Origin: Listeria cossartiae subsp. cossartiae
GTDB taxonomy: Bacteria > Bacillota > Bacilli > Lactobacillales > Listeriaceae
Length of the DNA: 64,000 nucleotides
Direction of reading: 5' to 3'
NCBI RefSeq assembly: GCF_014224155.1
Contig: NZ_JAASUI010000001.1
Coordinates: forward strand, 868,001-932,000
A program made the position numbers and the translations under genes. Under the pieces are notes generated by a model. That model was not told where the DNA came from. It searched no databases and saw only the letters and a list, made by a program, of their open reading frames with translations. Numbering within the stretch: the first letter of the stretch is position 1; every line of letters begins with the position of its first letter. Of the stretch, positions 7,194 to 16,049 are shown one piece after another.

Positions 7194-7769
7194 ATGCAAC
7201 TTATTTTTGTGCGACACGGCGAAACGGACTGGAATGTGGCGAAAAAGTATTGTGGACAGCTGGATGTTGCTTTAAATGAACATGGTGTTCGGCAAATGGA
7301 GCAGCTCCGCGAAAAGCTTGGCAAGTACTCGGTCGATTTAGTTGTGACGAGTGATCTTACACGAGTGAAGCAGTCAGCGAATATTTTAAGTAATGCAAAG
7401 ACGCTTCGATTTTCGACATTGAATGAAATGGATTTCGGTGATTTTGAAGGTTATACGTATCAGGAAATTAGCGCGAAGTTTCCAGAAGCTTGGGATGAAT
7501 ACTGTAATAATTGGCAAACCGCCTTATTTCCAAATGGGGAAAGTTTTCCGATTTTTTATGAGCGAGTGGTTACGATATTGGAAGCAGAAATGGAAAAATG
7601 GCAGCAGCATGATACGGTATTGCTCGTCGGTCATCTGGGTGTTTTACGGGTCATTGCGCTTTTTTTGCAAAAACAAACAATAGCACAATATTGGGATATC
7701 GATTTTAAGCAAGGGTGTTATTCGCTCTGGGACAATCAGTCTCAACGTTTTCTTATTTCTAATCAATAG
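7194..7769 (+). CDS. cobC: CobC, alpha-ribazole phosphatase (phosphoglycerate-mutase fold)
   Basis: A 191-residue histidine phosphatase with the active-site triad FVRHGETDWN at residues 5-14 and a second catalytic histidine in LLVGHLGVLR. It removes the 5'-phosphate from alpha-ribazole phosphate or cobalamin phosphate, the last step of nucleotide-loop assembly. It begins immediately after the cobS stop. No good intrinsic terminator follows before the riboswitch region starting near 7833, so the operon may read into it. Confidence 0.9.
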   Translation: MQLIFVRHGETDWNVAKKYCGQLDVALNEHGVRQMEQLREKLGKYSVDLVVTSDLTRVKQSANILSNAKTLRFSTLNEMDFGDFEGYTYQEISAKFPEAWDEYCNNWQTALFPNGESFPIFYERVVTILEAEMEKWQQHDTVLLVGHLGVLRVIALFLQKQTIAQYWDIDFKQGCYSLWDNQSQRFLISNQ

Positions 7770-7816
7770 TAGATTTTTGTTGTTTCAGCTGAAAGTGCCT
7801 TTTTTGTAAGCGCTTT

Positions 7817-7826
7817 GTGGTAAGAT
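7817..7826 (+). promoter_or_regulatory. Extended -10 promoter of the pocR-antisense riboswitch RNA
   Basis: TGG-TAAGAT is an extended -10 element without a proper -35. The upstream TGTAAGCGCTTTGT (7805-7818) matches 12 of 14 positions of the cre consensus TGWAANCGNTNWCA by eye. Transcription would begin near 7833. Confidence 0.45.
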
Positions 7827-7832
7827 GTAAGT

Positions 7833-8116
7833 AGTTAAATAGGTCTTATGTTGGTGGAATGTATTTGCATTTCTGAAAGAGGAATTCGGTGCGATGCCGA
7901 AACTGCCCCCGCAACTGTAAGGTGGACAAGAATTGAGGTAGCCACTGTGCGCATTTGGCGTATGGGAAGGTTCAATTGTTGGATGAAGCCAAGTCAGGAT
8001 ACTCGCCAAATAAGCCGGAAGCAACTCTTTTTCGGGGTCCTAAAAAGCGTATGCGGGTAGTGTAGCTTTTTTGCTATGCATAAACTCTCATTCGATAATG
8101 GATGAAAGTTTTTTTG
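7833..8116 (+). ncRNA. rli39: Cobalamin riboswitch of the Rli39 / AspocR antisense RNA
   Basis: A cobalamin riboswitch is recognisable by GCCCCCGCAACTGTAAGG (7903-7920), the GGGAAGG-like segment near 7963-7970 and the B12 box GCCAAGTCAGGATAC (7988-8002). No gene lies downstream on the same strand; instead the RNA points into the 3' end of pocR on the opposite strand. In L. monocytogenes this arrangement yields a short terminated RNA when B12 is present and a long antisense RNA to pocR (AspocR) when it is absent, so pocR is expressed only if B12 is available. The expression-platform terminator is at 8082-8116. Confidence 0.9.
8082..8116 (+). terminator. Riboswitch-controlled terminator of Rli39
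   Basis: AAACTCTCAT / ATGAAAGTTT (8082-8091 with 8102-8111, one mismatch) is followed by a T-run to 8116. The region just upstream (8050-8081) can form alternative pairings, as expected for a switch. Confidence 0.75.
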
Positions 8117-8126
8117 TTTTTCAGGC

Positions 8127-8167
8127 AACAAAAAAGTCATATTCGAAATTACTAGAACATGACTTTT
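8127..8167 (-). terminator. pocR terminator
   Basis: A 9-bp stem AAAAGTCAT / ATGACTTTT (8132-8140 with 8159-8167) ends in a strong T-run on the minus strand, just after the pocR stop. An antisense transcript must read through this hairpin from the other side, where the T-run is shorter. Confidence 0.75.
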
Positions 8168-8176
8168 GGAAAATAC

Positions 8177-9061
8177 TTATTTTAACGTTTCTCGGTAGCC
8201 TTTAGGAGTTACATCAAATTCTTTGCGGAAGACTTTGCAGAAATAGCTCGTTTGTGTGAAACCTAGATTACGAGCAATATTATCAATCGACCAGCGCGGA
8301 TTTTTCAGCATCTCTTTCGCAAGGGACATTTTCTTTTGATTCACGTAGTTGATAAAGTTGACATTCATTTCTTTTTTGAAAAGTTTGCTGAAATAGTAGG
8401 AACTAAGGTATACGTGACTTGCTACTTCATCAAGTGTGATCGGACGGTTAAGGTTTTTCTCGATATACTTGAGGGCTTTCCGGATTTCTTTGTTATCTTC
8501 ATGATGTGCTACTTTTGTATGATGGAAAGCGATTTTTTGCTTTTGTTCTTCCCGGCTCTTTTCCATTTCGGATTTCAAGTAATACTGGGAAATAATTGTA
8601 AGCATTTCGGCAGAAGAGTTGATTTTTTTGGAGCTGAAAACAGGGACAGAGCGAAACGCGGAAATAAGTTCTTTGTCGTTTTTCCAATCGGTTTCTTCTG
8701 TTTGGATATTGCCAACTTCGCTACTTTCTTCACAAATAACCTGGCCACTGAGTAAAAATCCACTAAGTTGATTCTCGACGACGATGGGGACTGAAAAATC
8801 GGTTAATCCGGCGTGGCATCGATAAATTAACGGCTTTCCGGTTTTGGAGGCTTCCAGACCACCAAACATATCACATTTTTGGCAAAGGGAGCGATATTTG
8901 GGGTTGGAGCGAATAAGTTGGCAAAAAGGAGTAAAGTTACATAATCTAGAAACTTCGGTACCGTGTATATCTACAACAACTGAGGCTAAACTGGTTGCGG
9001 CTGAGAACTCATCCATCACTTTTTCAATGAGCATTTCGTTGCTTTTGGACTGTAGTAACAT
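8177..9061 (-). CDS. pocR: PocR, AraC-family activator of pdu/cob genes
   Basis: A 294-residue regulator. Residues 1-150 form the PocR sensory domain, rich in cysteines (Cys41, 47, 60, 63, 82, plus His83), thought to sense propanediol-type ligands or bind a metal. Residues 190-294 are the double helix-turn-helix AraC domain. In Salmonella PocR activates both pdu and cob genes; here it sits between the two pdu transcripts. The ATG has AAGGGGAA upstream. The promoter at 9107-9134 has a weak -35. The 3' end faces the cobalamin riboswitch RNA on the other strand. A paralogue without the sensory domain lies at 41511-42068. Confidence 0.93.
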   Translation of the reverse strand: MLLQSKSNEMLIEKVMDEFSAATSLASVVVDIHGTEVSRLCNFTPFCQLIRSNPKYRSLCQKCDMFGGLEASKTGKPLIYRCHAGLTDFSVPIVVENQLSGFLLSGQVICEESSEVGNIQTEETDWKNDKELISAFRSVPVFSSKKINSSAEMLTIISQYYLKSEMEKSREEQKQKIAFHHTKVAHHEDNKEIRKALKYIEKNLNRPITLDEVASHVYLSSYYFSKLFKKEMNVNFINYVNQKKMSLAKEMLKNPRWSIDNIARNLGFTQTSYFCKVFRKEFDVTPKGYRETLK

Positions 9062-9106
9062 AGCTATTCCCCTTTCGGCGATACTTGGCGTGTTTCTGTC
9101 GTTCTT

Positions 9107-9134
9107 AGTATAGCATATTTATAATGCGCTTACA
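9107..9134 (-). promoter_or_regulatory. pocR promoter
   Basis: On the minus strand, extended -10 TGC-TATACT (9107-9115) is preceded after 16 nt by TGTAAG (9129-9134). The -35 match is poor, and the string TGTAAGCGC is shared with the pduS promoter and the Rli39 upstream region. Confidence 0.6.
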
Positions 9135-9150
9135 TTTTCTTGCCATGAAG

Positions 9151-9168
9151 ATAACAATATATTGCTAA
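9151..9168. promoter_or_regulatory. Candidate operator palindrome (site 2, pocR/pduA)
   Basis: ATAACAATATATTGCTAA around the perfect palindrome CAATATATTG (9155-9164), located in the divergent pocR-pduA region about 40 nt upstream of the pocR -10. It shares 15 contiguous bases (GATAACAATATATTG plus the preceding A) with site 1 at 4188. Confidence 0.55.
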
Positions 9169-9235
9169 GACTAATTTCATAAAGGGAAGCCCAAACCATG
9201 CACTGCTGGATGGCTTTTTGTCGTTATTTTTTTTG

Positions 9236-9280
9236 AAGGCGCAAAATTGTGTTAAAACACGATTGGCGTCTTCTTTTTTT
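9236..9280 (+). terminator. Terminator upstream of the pduA promoter
   Basis: AAGGCGC..AATTGTGTT pairs with AACACGATTGGCGTCTT (9236-9253 with 9256-9272, two G-T pairs and one bulge) and is followed by TTCTTTTTTTC. A weaker AAGCC/GGCTT hairpin precedes it at 9187-9216. No gene ends here on this strand, so the natural client is the long antisense RNA coming through pocR. Confidence 0.65.
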
Positions 9281-9318
9281 CTGCTTGGAAGCGGCAACTA
9301 TTTATACGACAGATTGCC

Positions 9319-9324
9319 TATACT
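9319..9324 (+). promoter_or_regulatory. pduA -10 element
   Basis: TATACT lies 40 nt before pduA with no recognisable -35 hexamer at the proper distance, which fits an activator-dependent (PocR) promoter. Confidence 0.5.
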
Positions 9325-9363
9325 GAGAGAGTAAAATACTTATTTTGAGAAGGAGGTACACCC

Positions 9364-9651
9364 ATGCAAGAAGCACTAGGCTTAGTTGAAACTAAAGGGC
9401 TAGTCGGCGCCATTGAAGCCGCTGACGCCATGGTTAAATCAGCTAATGTAACATTAACAGGGTACGAAAAAATCGGATCTGGACTCGTTACTGTGATGGT
9501 TCGAGGGGATGTTGGTGCGGTTAAAGCGGCAACAGAAGCTGGGGCTGCAGCAGCAAGAAATGTAGGTACCGTGATGAGTACGCATGTTATTCCTCGTCCG
9601 CATACAGATGTGGAAGAAATTTTACCAGTGAGGGTGAAGTCAGATGAGTGA
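9364..9651 (+). CDS. pduA: PduA, BMC-H hexameric shell protein
   Basis: A 95-residue shell protein that forms flat hexamers with a pore selective for 1,2-propanediol. The canonical BMC-H core is visible: [56 protein letters not shown] and [15 protein letters not shown]. The start follows GAAGGAGG. It is almost identical in the core to PduJ (16050) and EutM (36644), indicating recent duplication or concerted evolution. It heads the main operon and overlaps pduB by 8 nt. Confidence 0.95.
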   Translation: MQEALGLVETKGLVGAIEAADAMVKSANVTLTGYEKIGSGLVTVMVRGDVGAVKAATEAGAAAARNVGTVMSTHVIPRPHTDVEEILPVRVKSDE

Positions 9652-10447
9652 GCAAAATAAACTGATTGACGAAATTCTAAAACAGGTAATGGAAACAGTT
9701 AATGATGCCCCGGAAAAACTAGTAGAGGATGGAGGATCACGTCAAATGAGTGAAAAAGCAATTCAATTAACAGAGTTTGTAGGAACAGCAATTGGAGATA
9801 CAATCGGCCTAGTGATTGCGAATGTAGACGGACAACTTTTAGAAGCAATGAAGCTTGAGAAGTCGTATCGTTCTATAGGTATTTTAGGAGCCCGTACTGG
9901 TGCAGGCCCACATATTATGGCTGCGGATGAAGCAGTGAAAGCAACGAATACAGAAGTAGTAAAAATCGAATTACCACGAGATACAAAAGGCGGCGCAGGT
10001 CACGGTTCTTTAATTATCTTCGGTGGTGATGATGTTTCAGACGTTAAACGTGCAGTGGAAGTGGCACTGAATGAATTAGATAAAACTTTTGGCGATGTTT
10101 ACGGCAACGAAGCTGGACACATCGAACTTCAATATACGGCTCGCGCAAGTCACGCGCTTAATACAGCGTTTGGCGCACCAGTAGGGAAAGCATTCGGACT
10201 TATGGTCGGTGCTCCAGCTGGAATTGGTGTTGTAATGGCTGATACTGCAGTGAAATCCGCTAACGTAGATGTTGTTGCATATTCTTCACCAGCGGATGGA
10301 ACAAGTTTCTCCAATGAAGTAATTCTTTGTATTTCTGGAGATTCTGGCGCAGTTCGTCAAGCAGTTATTTCTGCACGTGAAATTGGTAAAAAATTACTTG
10401 GAGCTTTAGGGGATGAACCGAAAAATGATCGTCCATCCTACATTTAG
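9644..10447 (+). CDS. pduB: PduB, tandem-BMC trimeric shell protein
   Basis: A 267-residue tandem-BMC shell protein, with domains at about 45-150 and 155-255, that makes trimers of EtuB/PduB type and a major part of the propanediol shell. The N-terminal extension of 34 residues (amphipathic [13 protein letters not shown]) corresponds to the region that in Salmonella anchors cargo to the shell. As in Salmonella, a second start seems to exist: see 9731-9748. It overlaps pduA by 8 nt. Confidence 0.94.
   Translation: MSEQNKLIDEILKQVMETVNDAPEKLVEDGGSRQMSEKAIQLTEFVGTAIGDTIGLVIANVDGQLLEAMKLEKSYRSIGILGARTGAGPHIMAADEAVKATNTEVVKIELPRDTKGGAGHGSLIIFGGDDVSDVKRAVEVALNELDKTFGDVYGNEAGHIELQYTARASHALNTAFGAPVGKAFGLMVGAPAGIGVVMADTAVKSANVDVVAYSSPADGTSFSNEVILCISGDSGAVRQAVISAREIGKKLLGALGDEPKNDRPSYI
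9731..9748 (+). promoter_or_regulatory. Internal ribosome site and start for PduB'
   Basis: GGAGG (9731-9735) is followed after 10 nt by ATG 9746, which begins codon 35 of pduB ([11 protein letters not shown]). Salmonella makes a short PduB' from a start at the matching place, so the same two-product arrangement is likely here. Confidence 0.65.
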
Positions 10448-10465
10448 AACGGAGGGTAACGACTG

Positions 10466-12130
10466 ATGAAATCAAAACGCTTTGAAGAGTTAGCAAAACG
10501 CCCGGTCAATCAAGATGGTTTTGTAAAGGAATGGATTGAAGAAGGCTTAATCGCAATGGAAAGCCCGAATGATCCAAAGCCAAGCATTAAAATAGAAAAT
10601 GGCAAAGTAGTCGAAATGGACAGTAAAAAACTAGCTGACTTTGACTTAATTGACCATTTTATCGCGAAATATGGCGTCGATTTATCTCGCGCGGAAGAAG
10701 TTATGCAAATGGATTCGGTGAAGTTAGCCAATATGCTTTGCGACCCAAATGTACCACGAGAAAAAATCGTTTTACTTACAACAGCTATGACACCGGCAAA
10801 AATAGTAGAAGTAGTTTCACAAATGAACGTTGTCGAAATGATGATGTCAATGCAAAAAATGCGCTCACGTAGAACGCCAACAACCCAAGCCCACGTAACT
10901 AATTTGCGTGATAATCCTGTTCAAATTGCAGCCGATGCAGCAGAAGCGGCAATTCGTGGCTTTGATGAGCAAGAAACAACGGTTGCAGTAGTTCGTTACG
11001 CACCTTTTAACGCGCTTAGCTTATTAGTTGGTTCGCAAACGGGGCGCGGTGGCGTATTAACGCAATGTTCGCTGGAAGAAGCAACAGAATTAGAACTCGG
11101 TATGCGTGGTTTAACTTGTTACGCTGAAACGATTTCTGTTTATGGTACGGAGCCTGTATTTACAGACGGAGATGATACACCTTGGTCTAAAGGTATTTTG
11201 GCAAGTGCATACGCGTCTCGCGGTTTGAAAATGCGTTTCACATCTGGAACTGGTTCTGAGGTTCAAATGGGTTATGCAGAAGGAAAATCAATGCTTTATC
11301 TTGAATCTCGCTGTATTTTCATTACGAAAGCGGCTGGGGTTCAAGGATTACAAAATGGTTCGATTAGTTGTATCGGAATTCCAGGTGCTGTACCAAGTGG
11401 TATTAGAGCAGTTCTTGCAGAGAATTTAATTGCCGTTATGTTAGATCTAGAAGTTGCTTCTGGAAATGACCAAACATTCTCGCACTCGGATATTCGTCGT
11501 ACAGCTCGTTTACTGATGCAATTTTTACCAGGAACAGATTATATTTCCTCTGGTTATAGCGCAACGCCTAACTACGATAATATGTTTGCTGGTTCGAACT
11601 TTGATGCAGATGACTTTGATGATTACAATATTTTACAACGTGATTTAAAAGTAGACGGTGGGTTAACACCGGTTACCGAAGAAGAAGTCGTTGCAGTTAG
11701 AAATAAAGCAGCTCGCGTTATTCAAGCAGTTTTTGACAAATTAGGTCTTCCAGAAGTAACGGATGCAGAAGTAGAAGCAGCAACGTATGCGCGTGGAAGT
11801 AAAGATATGCCAGAACGTAACATGGTAGAAGATATTAAAGCAGCCGCTGAAATGATGGACCGCGGTGTGACTGGTCTGGATGTTGTTAAAGCGCTATCTG
11901 CTGGTGGATTCGATGATGTTGCCGAAAGTGTACTAAACATGCTGAAACAACGTGTATCTGGTGACTTCCTTCATACGTCAGCCATCATTGACAAAGATTG
12001 GAATGTCATTAGTTCTGTCAATGATTTAAATGATTACGCAGGTCCAGGAACTGGTTATCGCTTAGAGGGCGAACGCTGGGAGAAATTAAAAGATATTGCT
12101 GTTGCAGTCGATGCAAACGAATTAGACTAA
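10466..12130 (+). CDS. pduC: PduC, diol dehydratase large subunit
   Basis: A 554-residue alpha subunit, the same length as I recall for Salmonella PduC, of B12-dependent propanediol dehydratase. The enzyme converts 1,2-propanediol to propionaldehyde (or glycerol to 3-hydroxypropionaldehyde). The TIM-barrel active-site region includes [24 protein letters not shown] and [22 protein letters not shown], which are strongly conserved in the family. The start has GGAGGG 9 nt upstream. It is followed closely by the medium and small subunits, with which it forms an (alpha-beta-gamma)2 complex inside the microcompartment. Confidence 0.96.
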   Translation: MKSKRFEELAKRPVNQDGFVKEWIEEGLIAMESPNDPKPSIKIENGKVVEMDSKKLADFDLIDHFIAKYGVDLSRAEEVMQMDSVKLANMLCDPNVPREKIVLLTTAMTPAKIVEVVSQMNVVEMMMSMQKMRSRRTPTTQAHVTNLRDNPVQIAADAAEAAIRGFDEQETTVAVVRYAPFNALSLLVGSQTGRGGVLTQCSLEEATELELGMRGLTCYAETISVYGTEPVFTDGDDTPWSKGILASAYASRGLKMRFTSGTGSEVQMGYAEGKSMLYLESRCIFITKAAGVQGLQNGSISCIGIPGAVPSGIRAVLAENLIAVMLDLEVASGNDQTFSHSDIRRTARLLMQFLPGTDYISSGYSATPNYDNMFAGSNFDADDFDDYNILQRDLKVDGGLTPVTEEEVVAVRNKAARVIQAVFDKLGLPEVTDAEVEAATYARGSKDMPERNMVEDIKAAAEMMDRGVTGLDVVKALSAGGFDDVAESVLNMLKQRVSGDFLHTSAIIDKDWNVISSVNDLNDYAGPGTGYRLEGERWEKLKDIAVAVDANELD

Positions 12131-12167
12131 GCTACTTCCCATTTTTTATAAAGGAGGATTACGAGAC

Positions 12168-12827
12168 ATGGTTGAAATTAACGAAAAAGTGCTTCGTGGA
12201 ATTATTTCGGAAGTGCTAGATGAATTACAGCTAAAAGAAGATAAAGTTTCTTTCCAAAAAGAACAACCAAGTGTTGCGGTTTCAGACGAAAGCTTTTTAA
12301 CAGAAGTTGGGGACGCGAAGCCGGGTAGACAAAAAGATGAAGTTGTTATTGCAGTCGCGCCAGCTTTTGGTAAATATCAAACGAAAAACATTGTCGGTGT
12401 TCCACATAAGCAAATTTTACGAGAAGTGATTGCAGGTATTGAAGAAGAAGGGTTGAAAGCGCGCGTGGTTCGTGTGTTCCGTTCTTCTGACGTAGCGTTC
12501 GTCGCAGTGGAAGGCGACAAATTAAGTGGTTCCGGCATTTGTATCGGCATTCAGTCGCGCGGTACAGCATTAATCCACCAAAAAGATTTACAACCACTTT
12601 CTAACTTAGAGCTATTCCCGCAAGCACCATTAATTACACTAGAAACATACCGAGCAATTGGTAAAAATGCGGCGAAATATGCCAAAGGGGAATCACCAAA
12701 CCCAGTGCCAATGGTAAACGATCAAATGGCACGTCCGAAATTCCAAGCCAAAGCAGCTTTACTTCATATCAAAGAAACAAAACATGTTGTTCAAGGGAAA
12801 AACGCAGTCGAATTACAAGTAAACTAA
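12168..12827 (+). CDS. pduD: PduD, diol dehydratase medium subunit
   Basis: A 219-residue beta subunit that helps bind the base-off cobalamin. An N-terminal amphipathic helix ([17 protein letters not shown]), separated by a linker from the domain starting near residue 58 (VVIAVAPAF), matches the encapsulation peptide described for PduD. AAAGGAGG lies before the ATG. It sits between pduC and pduE, with 37 nt to pduC. Confidence 0.95.
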   Translation: MVEINEKVLRGIISEVLDELQLKEDKVSFQKEQPSVAVSDESFLTEVGDAKPGRQKDEVVIAVAPAFGKYQTKNIVGVPHKQILREVIAGIEEEGLKARVVRVFRSSDVAFVAVEGDKLSGSGICIGIQSRGTALIHQKDLQPLSNLELFPQAPLITLETYRAIGKNAAKYAKGESPNPVPMVNDQMARPKFQAKAALLHIKETKHVVQGKNAVELQVN

Positions 12828-12843
12828 TAGTGAGGTGAAAATG

Positions 12844-13356
12844 ATGAATCAAGAAGCACTAGAAAATATGGTTAGAAATATTTTGCAAGAAGTAAATAGT
12901 GGGGCTGTATCAACAACTACTTCTCAAAAAGTAAGCGGAGATACATTGACTGTTCGCGATTATCCACTCGGAACGAAACGTCCAGAACTTGTAAAAACAT
13001 CGACATCAAAATCATTAGACGACATTACGTTGAAAAGTGTTTTAGATGGCACAATCAAACCGGAAGATGTTCGGGTAACAGCGGAAACACTTAAAATGCA
13101 AGCACAAGTAGCCAGAGATGCAGGACGTGCAACGCTTGCGAATAACTTCGAACGTGCGGCGGAATTAACAATAGTTCCAGATGAGCGTATTTTAGAAATT
13201 TATAATGCGATGCGTCCTTATCGTTCCTCGAAAGAAGAGCTACTTGCGATTGCGGATGAACTGGAAAATGTGTATCATGCAACGATTTGTTCTAGTTATG
13301 TTCGTGAAGCAGCACAGCTTTATCAAGAGCGTAAGAAACTAAAAGGCGATAATTAA
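12844..13356 (+). CDS. pduE: PduE, diol dehydratase small subunit
   Basis: A 170-residue gamma subunit of propanediol dehydratase. It has an N-terminal amphipathic helix (QEALENMVRNILQEV) and the conserved DYPLGTKRPELVKT and TLANNFERAAELT segments. Two adjacent ATGs (12841, 12844) follow GAGGTG; I chose the second for better spacing and because the family begins MN. An upstream in-frame GTG (12835) overlaps the ribosome site. Confidence 0.94.
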   Translation: MNQEALENMVRNILQEVNSGAVSTTTSQKVSGDTLTVRDYPLGTKRPELVKTSTSKSLDDITLKSVLDGTIKPEDVRVTAETLKMQAQVARDAGRATLANNFERAAELTIVPDERILEIYNAMRPYRSSKEELLAIADELENVYHATICSSYVREAAQLYQERKKLKGDN

Positions 13357-13400
13357 AATTCACCTTTGCTCGCGATTATGTAGGAAATGCGGTGAAATGA

Positions 13401-15221
13401 ATGAAATATATGGCAGGTATTGATATCGGGAACTCAACAACGGAAGTGGCGCTTGCGATAGCAAACTCTGGAGGTAACGCCGAGTTTGTCGCGAGTGCTA
13501 TTACGGACACAACTGGTATCAAAGGAACGAAACAAAATCTTCATGGGATTTTTAAAGCGTTGCGACTTGCTTTAGAGAAAGTAAATGCAACAACAGCTGA
13601 TTTGCTAGAAATTCGTATTAATGAGGCGACACCCGTGATTGGTGATGTGGCAATGGAAACAATTACGGAGACGATTATTACGGAATCCACGATGATTGGG
13701 CATAACCCAAAAACACCAGGTGGACTTGGGATGGGATCAGGTATGACTGTATTTTTAGACGAAGTTACATCTAAGTCAAAAGATGCTGATTATATTGTGA
13801 TTATCCCAAAAACAGTCGACTTTGAAGATGCAGCACAGCAGATTAATGCGTATGCCGATGGTGGTTACAAAATAACGGCGGCAATTCTCCAAGCTGATGA
13901 CGGGGTTCTCGTGCATAATCGACTAAACCATAAAATCCCGATTGTTGATGAAGTTGGTTTTATTGATAAAGTCCCAGTTGATATGCTAGCGGCTGTTGAA
14001 GTTGCGGCTCCCGGAAAAGTCATTGAAACCATTTCGAATCCATATGGTATTGCGACGGTGTTTCATTTAAGTTCGGATGAAACGAAAAATATTATTCCTG
14101 TTGCGCGTGCTTTAATTGGAAACCGTTCGGCAGTTGTGATTAAAACGCCGGAGGGTGATGTGAAAGCGAGAACCATTCCAGCGGGGCATATTGAACTTGA
14201 ATCGGGTTCGCGAACCTTGCGTGTCAATGTAGCTGAAGGCTCTGAGAAAATCATGCAAGCCATTATGTCGCTTCCAAAACTCGACAATGCTAGCGGAGAA
14301 CCTGGAACCAATATCGGTGGTATGCTGGAAAAAGTGCGCCAAACCATGGCTGGGCTAACCGATAAATTACCAGCAGACATTTTTATTCAAGATTTGCTTG
14401 CGGTAGATACGTTTGTCCCCGTAGATGTTCAAGGAGGTCTCGCCGGAGAATTTTCGATGGAACAAGCCGTTGGAATTGCCTCGATGGTTAAAAGTGATCA
14501 TTTACAAATGGCAGCAATCGCCTCAGAAATCGAACAAGAACTACAAGTAACGGTCAAAATTGGCGGGGCAGAAGCAGAGGCAGCAATCCTTGGCGCACTC
14601 ACTACCCCCGGAACCAATACGCCACTTGCCATTTTAGATTTAGGCGCTGGTTCCACAGATGCCTCGATTATTAATGGAAAAGGGGAAATTATCGCAACTC
14701 ATTTAGCCGGTGCAGGTGATATGGTAACGATGATTATCCAGTCAGAAATTGGCCTCGAAGACCGTTATTTAGCAGAAGATATTAAAAAATACCCGCTTGC
14801 TAAAGTCGAAAGTATTTTCCACATTCGGCATGAAGATGGCACGGTCCAATTTTTCGATACGCCGCTTTCTCCAAGCGTTTTTGCCAAAGTGGTAATTGTA
14901 AAACCAGATGGCTTTACACCAATTCCGGGTGATGTGTCCATCGAAAAAATTAAATTAATTCGTCGTTCCGCAAAAGAGCGTGTCTTTGTAACGAATACCA
15001 TTCGCGCATTAAAATATGTCAGCCCAACTGGGAACATTCGAGATATTCCATTTGTTGTTATTGTTGGAGGATCAGCCCTTGATTTTGAGATTCCGCAATT
15101 AATAACCGATGCACTTTCTCATTATTCGCTCGTTGCTGGCCGTGGAAATATTCGTGGCAAAGAAGGCCCTAGAAATGCTGTTGCGACAGGCTTAATTCTA
15201 TCAGGAGGTGCAGAAGCATGA
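13401..15221 (+). CDS. pduG: PduG, diol dehydratase reactivase large subunit
   Basis: A 606-residue ATP-dependent chaperone-like subunit with an actin/Hsp70 ATPase core: phosphate-1 AGIDIGNSTTEVALA at residues 5-19, and a second phosphate loop LDLGAGSTDASII near 415-427. It exchanges damaged cobalamin from inactivated dehydratase for intact coenzyme. It pairs with PduH, whose start overlaps its stop (ATGA). The spacing from pduE is 44 nt with a weak GGTG ribosome site. Confidence 0.95.
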   Translation: MKYMAGIDIGNSTTEVALAIANSGGNAEFVASAITDTTGIKGTKQNLHGIFKALRLALEKVNATTADLLEIRINEATPVIGDVAMETITETIITESTMIGHNPKTPGGLGMGSGMTVFLDEVTSKSKDADYIVIIPKTVDFEDAAQQINAYADGGYKITAAILQADDGVLVHNRLNHKIPIVDEVGFIDKVPVDMLAAVEVAAPGKVIETISNPYGIATVFHLSSDETKNIIPVARALIGNRSAVVIKTPEGDVKARTIPAGHIELESGSRTLRVNVAEGSEKIMQAIMSLPKLDNASGEPGTNIGGMLEKVRQTMAGLTDKLPADIFIQDLLAVDTFVPVDVQGGLAGEFSMEQAVGIASMVKSDHLQMAAIASEIEQELQVTVKIGGAEAEAAILGALTTPGTNTPLAILDLGAGSTDASIINGKGEIIATHLAGAGDMVTMIIQSEIGLEDRYLAEDIKKYPLAKVESIFHIRHEDGTVQFFDTPLSPSVFAKVVIVKPDGFTPIPGDVSIEKIKLIRRSAKERVFVTNTIRALKYVSPTGNIRDIPFVVIVGGSALDFEIPQLITDALSHYSLVAGRGNIRGKEGPRNAVATGLILSGGAEA

Positions 15222-15565
15222 TTCCAGTTGTAAGTAAGCCAGCTATTTACTTTCATGCAGATGTAAACGCGAATCCAGATAGTATTAAACAAATTTTATT
15301 TGGAATAGAAGAAGAAGGCATTCCGTGCGAGTTAGAAATTATGCCTTTAAAAGAAGAAGTACAAGCCGCATTTCGAGCATCCGCGAGTTCTCCACTCTTG
15401 GTCGGTATTACGCTGAAAAATGATCATTTAGTGATTCATTATCGCAATTTGCCACCAGATAAACCGCTGTTTTCGGAATATCGTTTTTGTGCAGCACCAC
15501 TAGAAAAACAGCGCAATATGGGAATGAATGCGGCTCGGCTCGTTAAGGGTGTACCTTTTAAATAA
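15218..15565 (+). CDS. pduH: PduH, diol dehydratase reactivase small subunit
   Basis: A 115-residue small subunit of the reactivase, structurally related to the dehydratase beta subunit so that subunit swapping can release inactive cobalamin. The typical segments KPAIYFHADVN, IEEEGIPCELE and SPLLVGITL are seen. Translation is coupled to pduG through a 4-nt overlap. Confidence 0.92.
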   Translation: MIPVVSKPAIYFHADVNANPDSIKQILFGIEEEGIPCELEIMPLKEEVQAAFRASASSPLLVGITLKNDHLVIHYRNLPPDKPLFSEYRFCAAPLEKQRNMGMNAARLVKGVPFK

Positions 15566-15577
15566 GGAGGTGAAGGA

Positions 15578-16024
15578 ATGCATCAAGCAATTGGAATGAT
15601 TGAGATTAAAGGACTTGCCTCAGCGATTACAGTAGCAGATACAATGGCTAAAGTAGCAAATATCCAACTCGTCGACACGGAAACAGCGAAAGGATTTGGC
15701 TGGATTACCGTGAAAGTGGAAGGGGATGTTGCGGCAGTAAACGCGGCACTTGAAGCAGGCGAACAAACCGCAATAGCCTCAGACAGCTTTATTGCGAAAA
15801 AAGTCATTCCTCGACCAGGGGAAGAGATTTTTACAGTATTTTGGCCGAAAGAAGACGAAGCGCCAGAAAAACTGGTGGAAAAAGAAGTAATCATCGAACC
15901 GGAGAAAGTAGCTGAACCCGAAGTAACGGCAGAAGCGACTTGTAATTTATGTCACGATCCACTATGCCCACGGGTAAAAGGTGATCCAAGACAAGATTGT
16001 ATCCATTTTGAAGAAGAGAAATAA
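15578..16024 (+). CDS. pduK: PduK, BMC-H shell protein with cysteine-rich tail
   Basis: A 148-residue protein. Residues 1-88 are a BMC-H domain ([21 protein letters not shown] to [12 protein letters not shown]). An acidic linker rich in Glu, Val and Pro follows, and then the tail [20 protein letters not shown] (Cys spacing 2, 4 and 10), which may hold a metal or Fe-S centre as proposed for PduK. It is a minor shell component. In Salmonella the order is J-K; here K precedes J. It is preceded by an AAGGAGGTG ribosome site 13 nt after pduH. Confidence 0.9.
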   Translation: MHQAIGMIEIKGLASAITVADTMAKVANIQLVDTETAKGFGWITVKVEGDVAAVNAALEAGEQTAIASDSFIAKKVIPRPGEEIFTVFWPKEDEAPEKLVEKEVIIEPEKVAEPEVTAEATCNLCHDPLCPRVKGDPRQDCIHFEEEK

Positions 16025-16049
16025 ACCTAATTTTGAGGAGGAAATAATA

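Noticed and set aside
7848..8060. Open reading frame of 70 codons on the plus strand
   Set aside because: It lies entirely inside the cobalamin riboswitch, has no good ribosome site and its composition follows the RNA structure.
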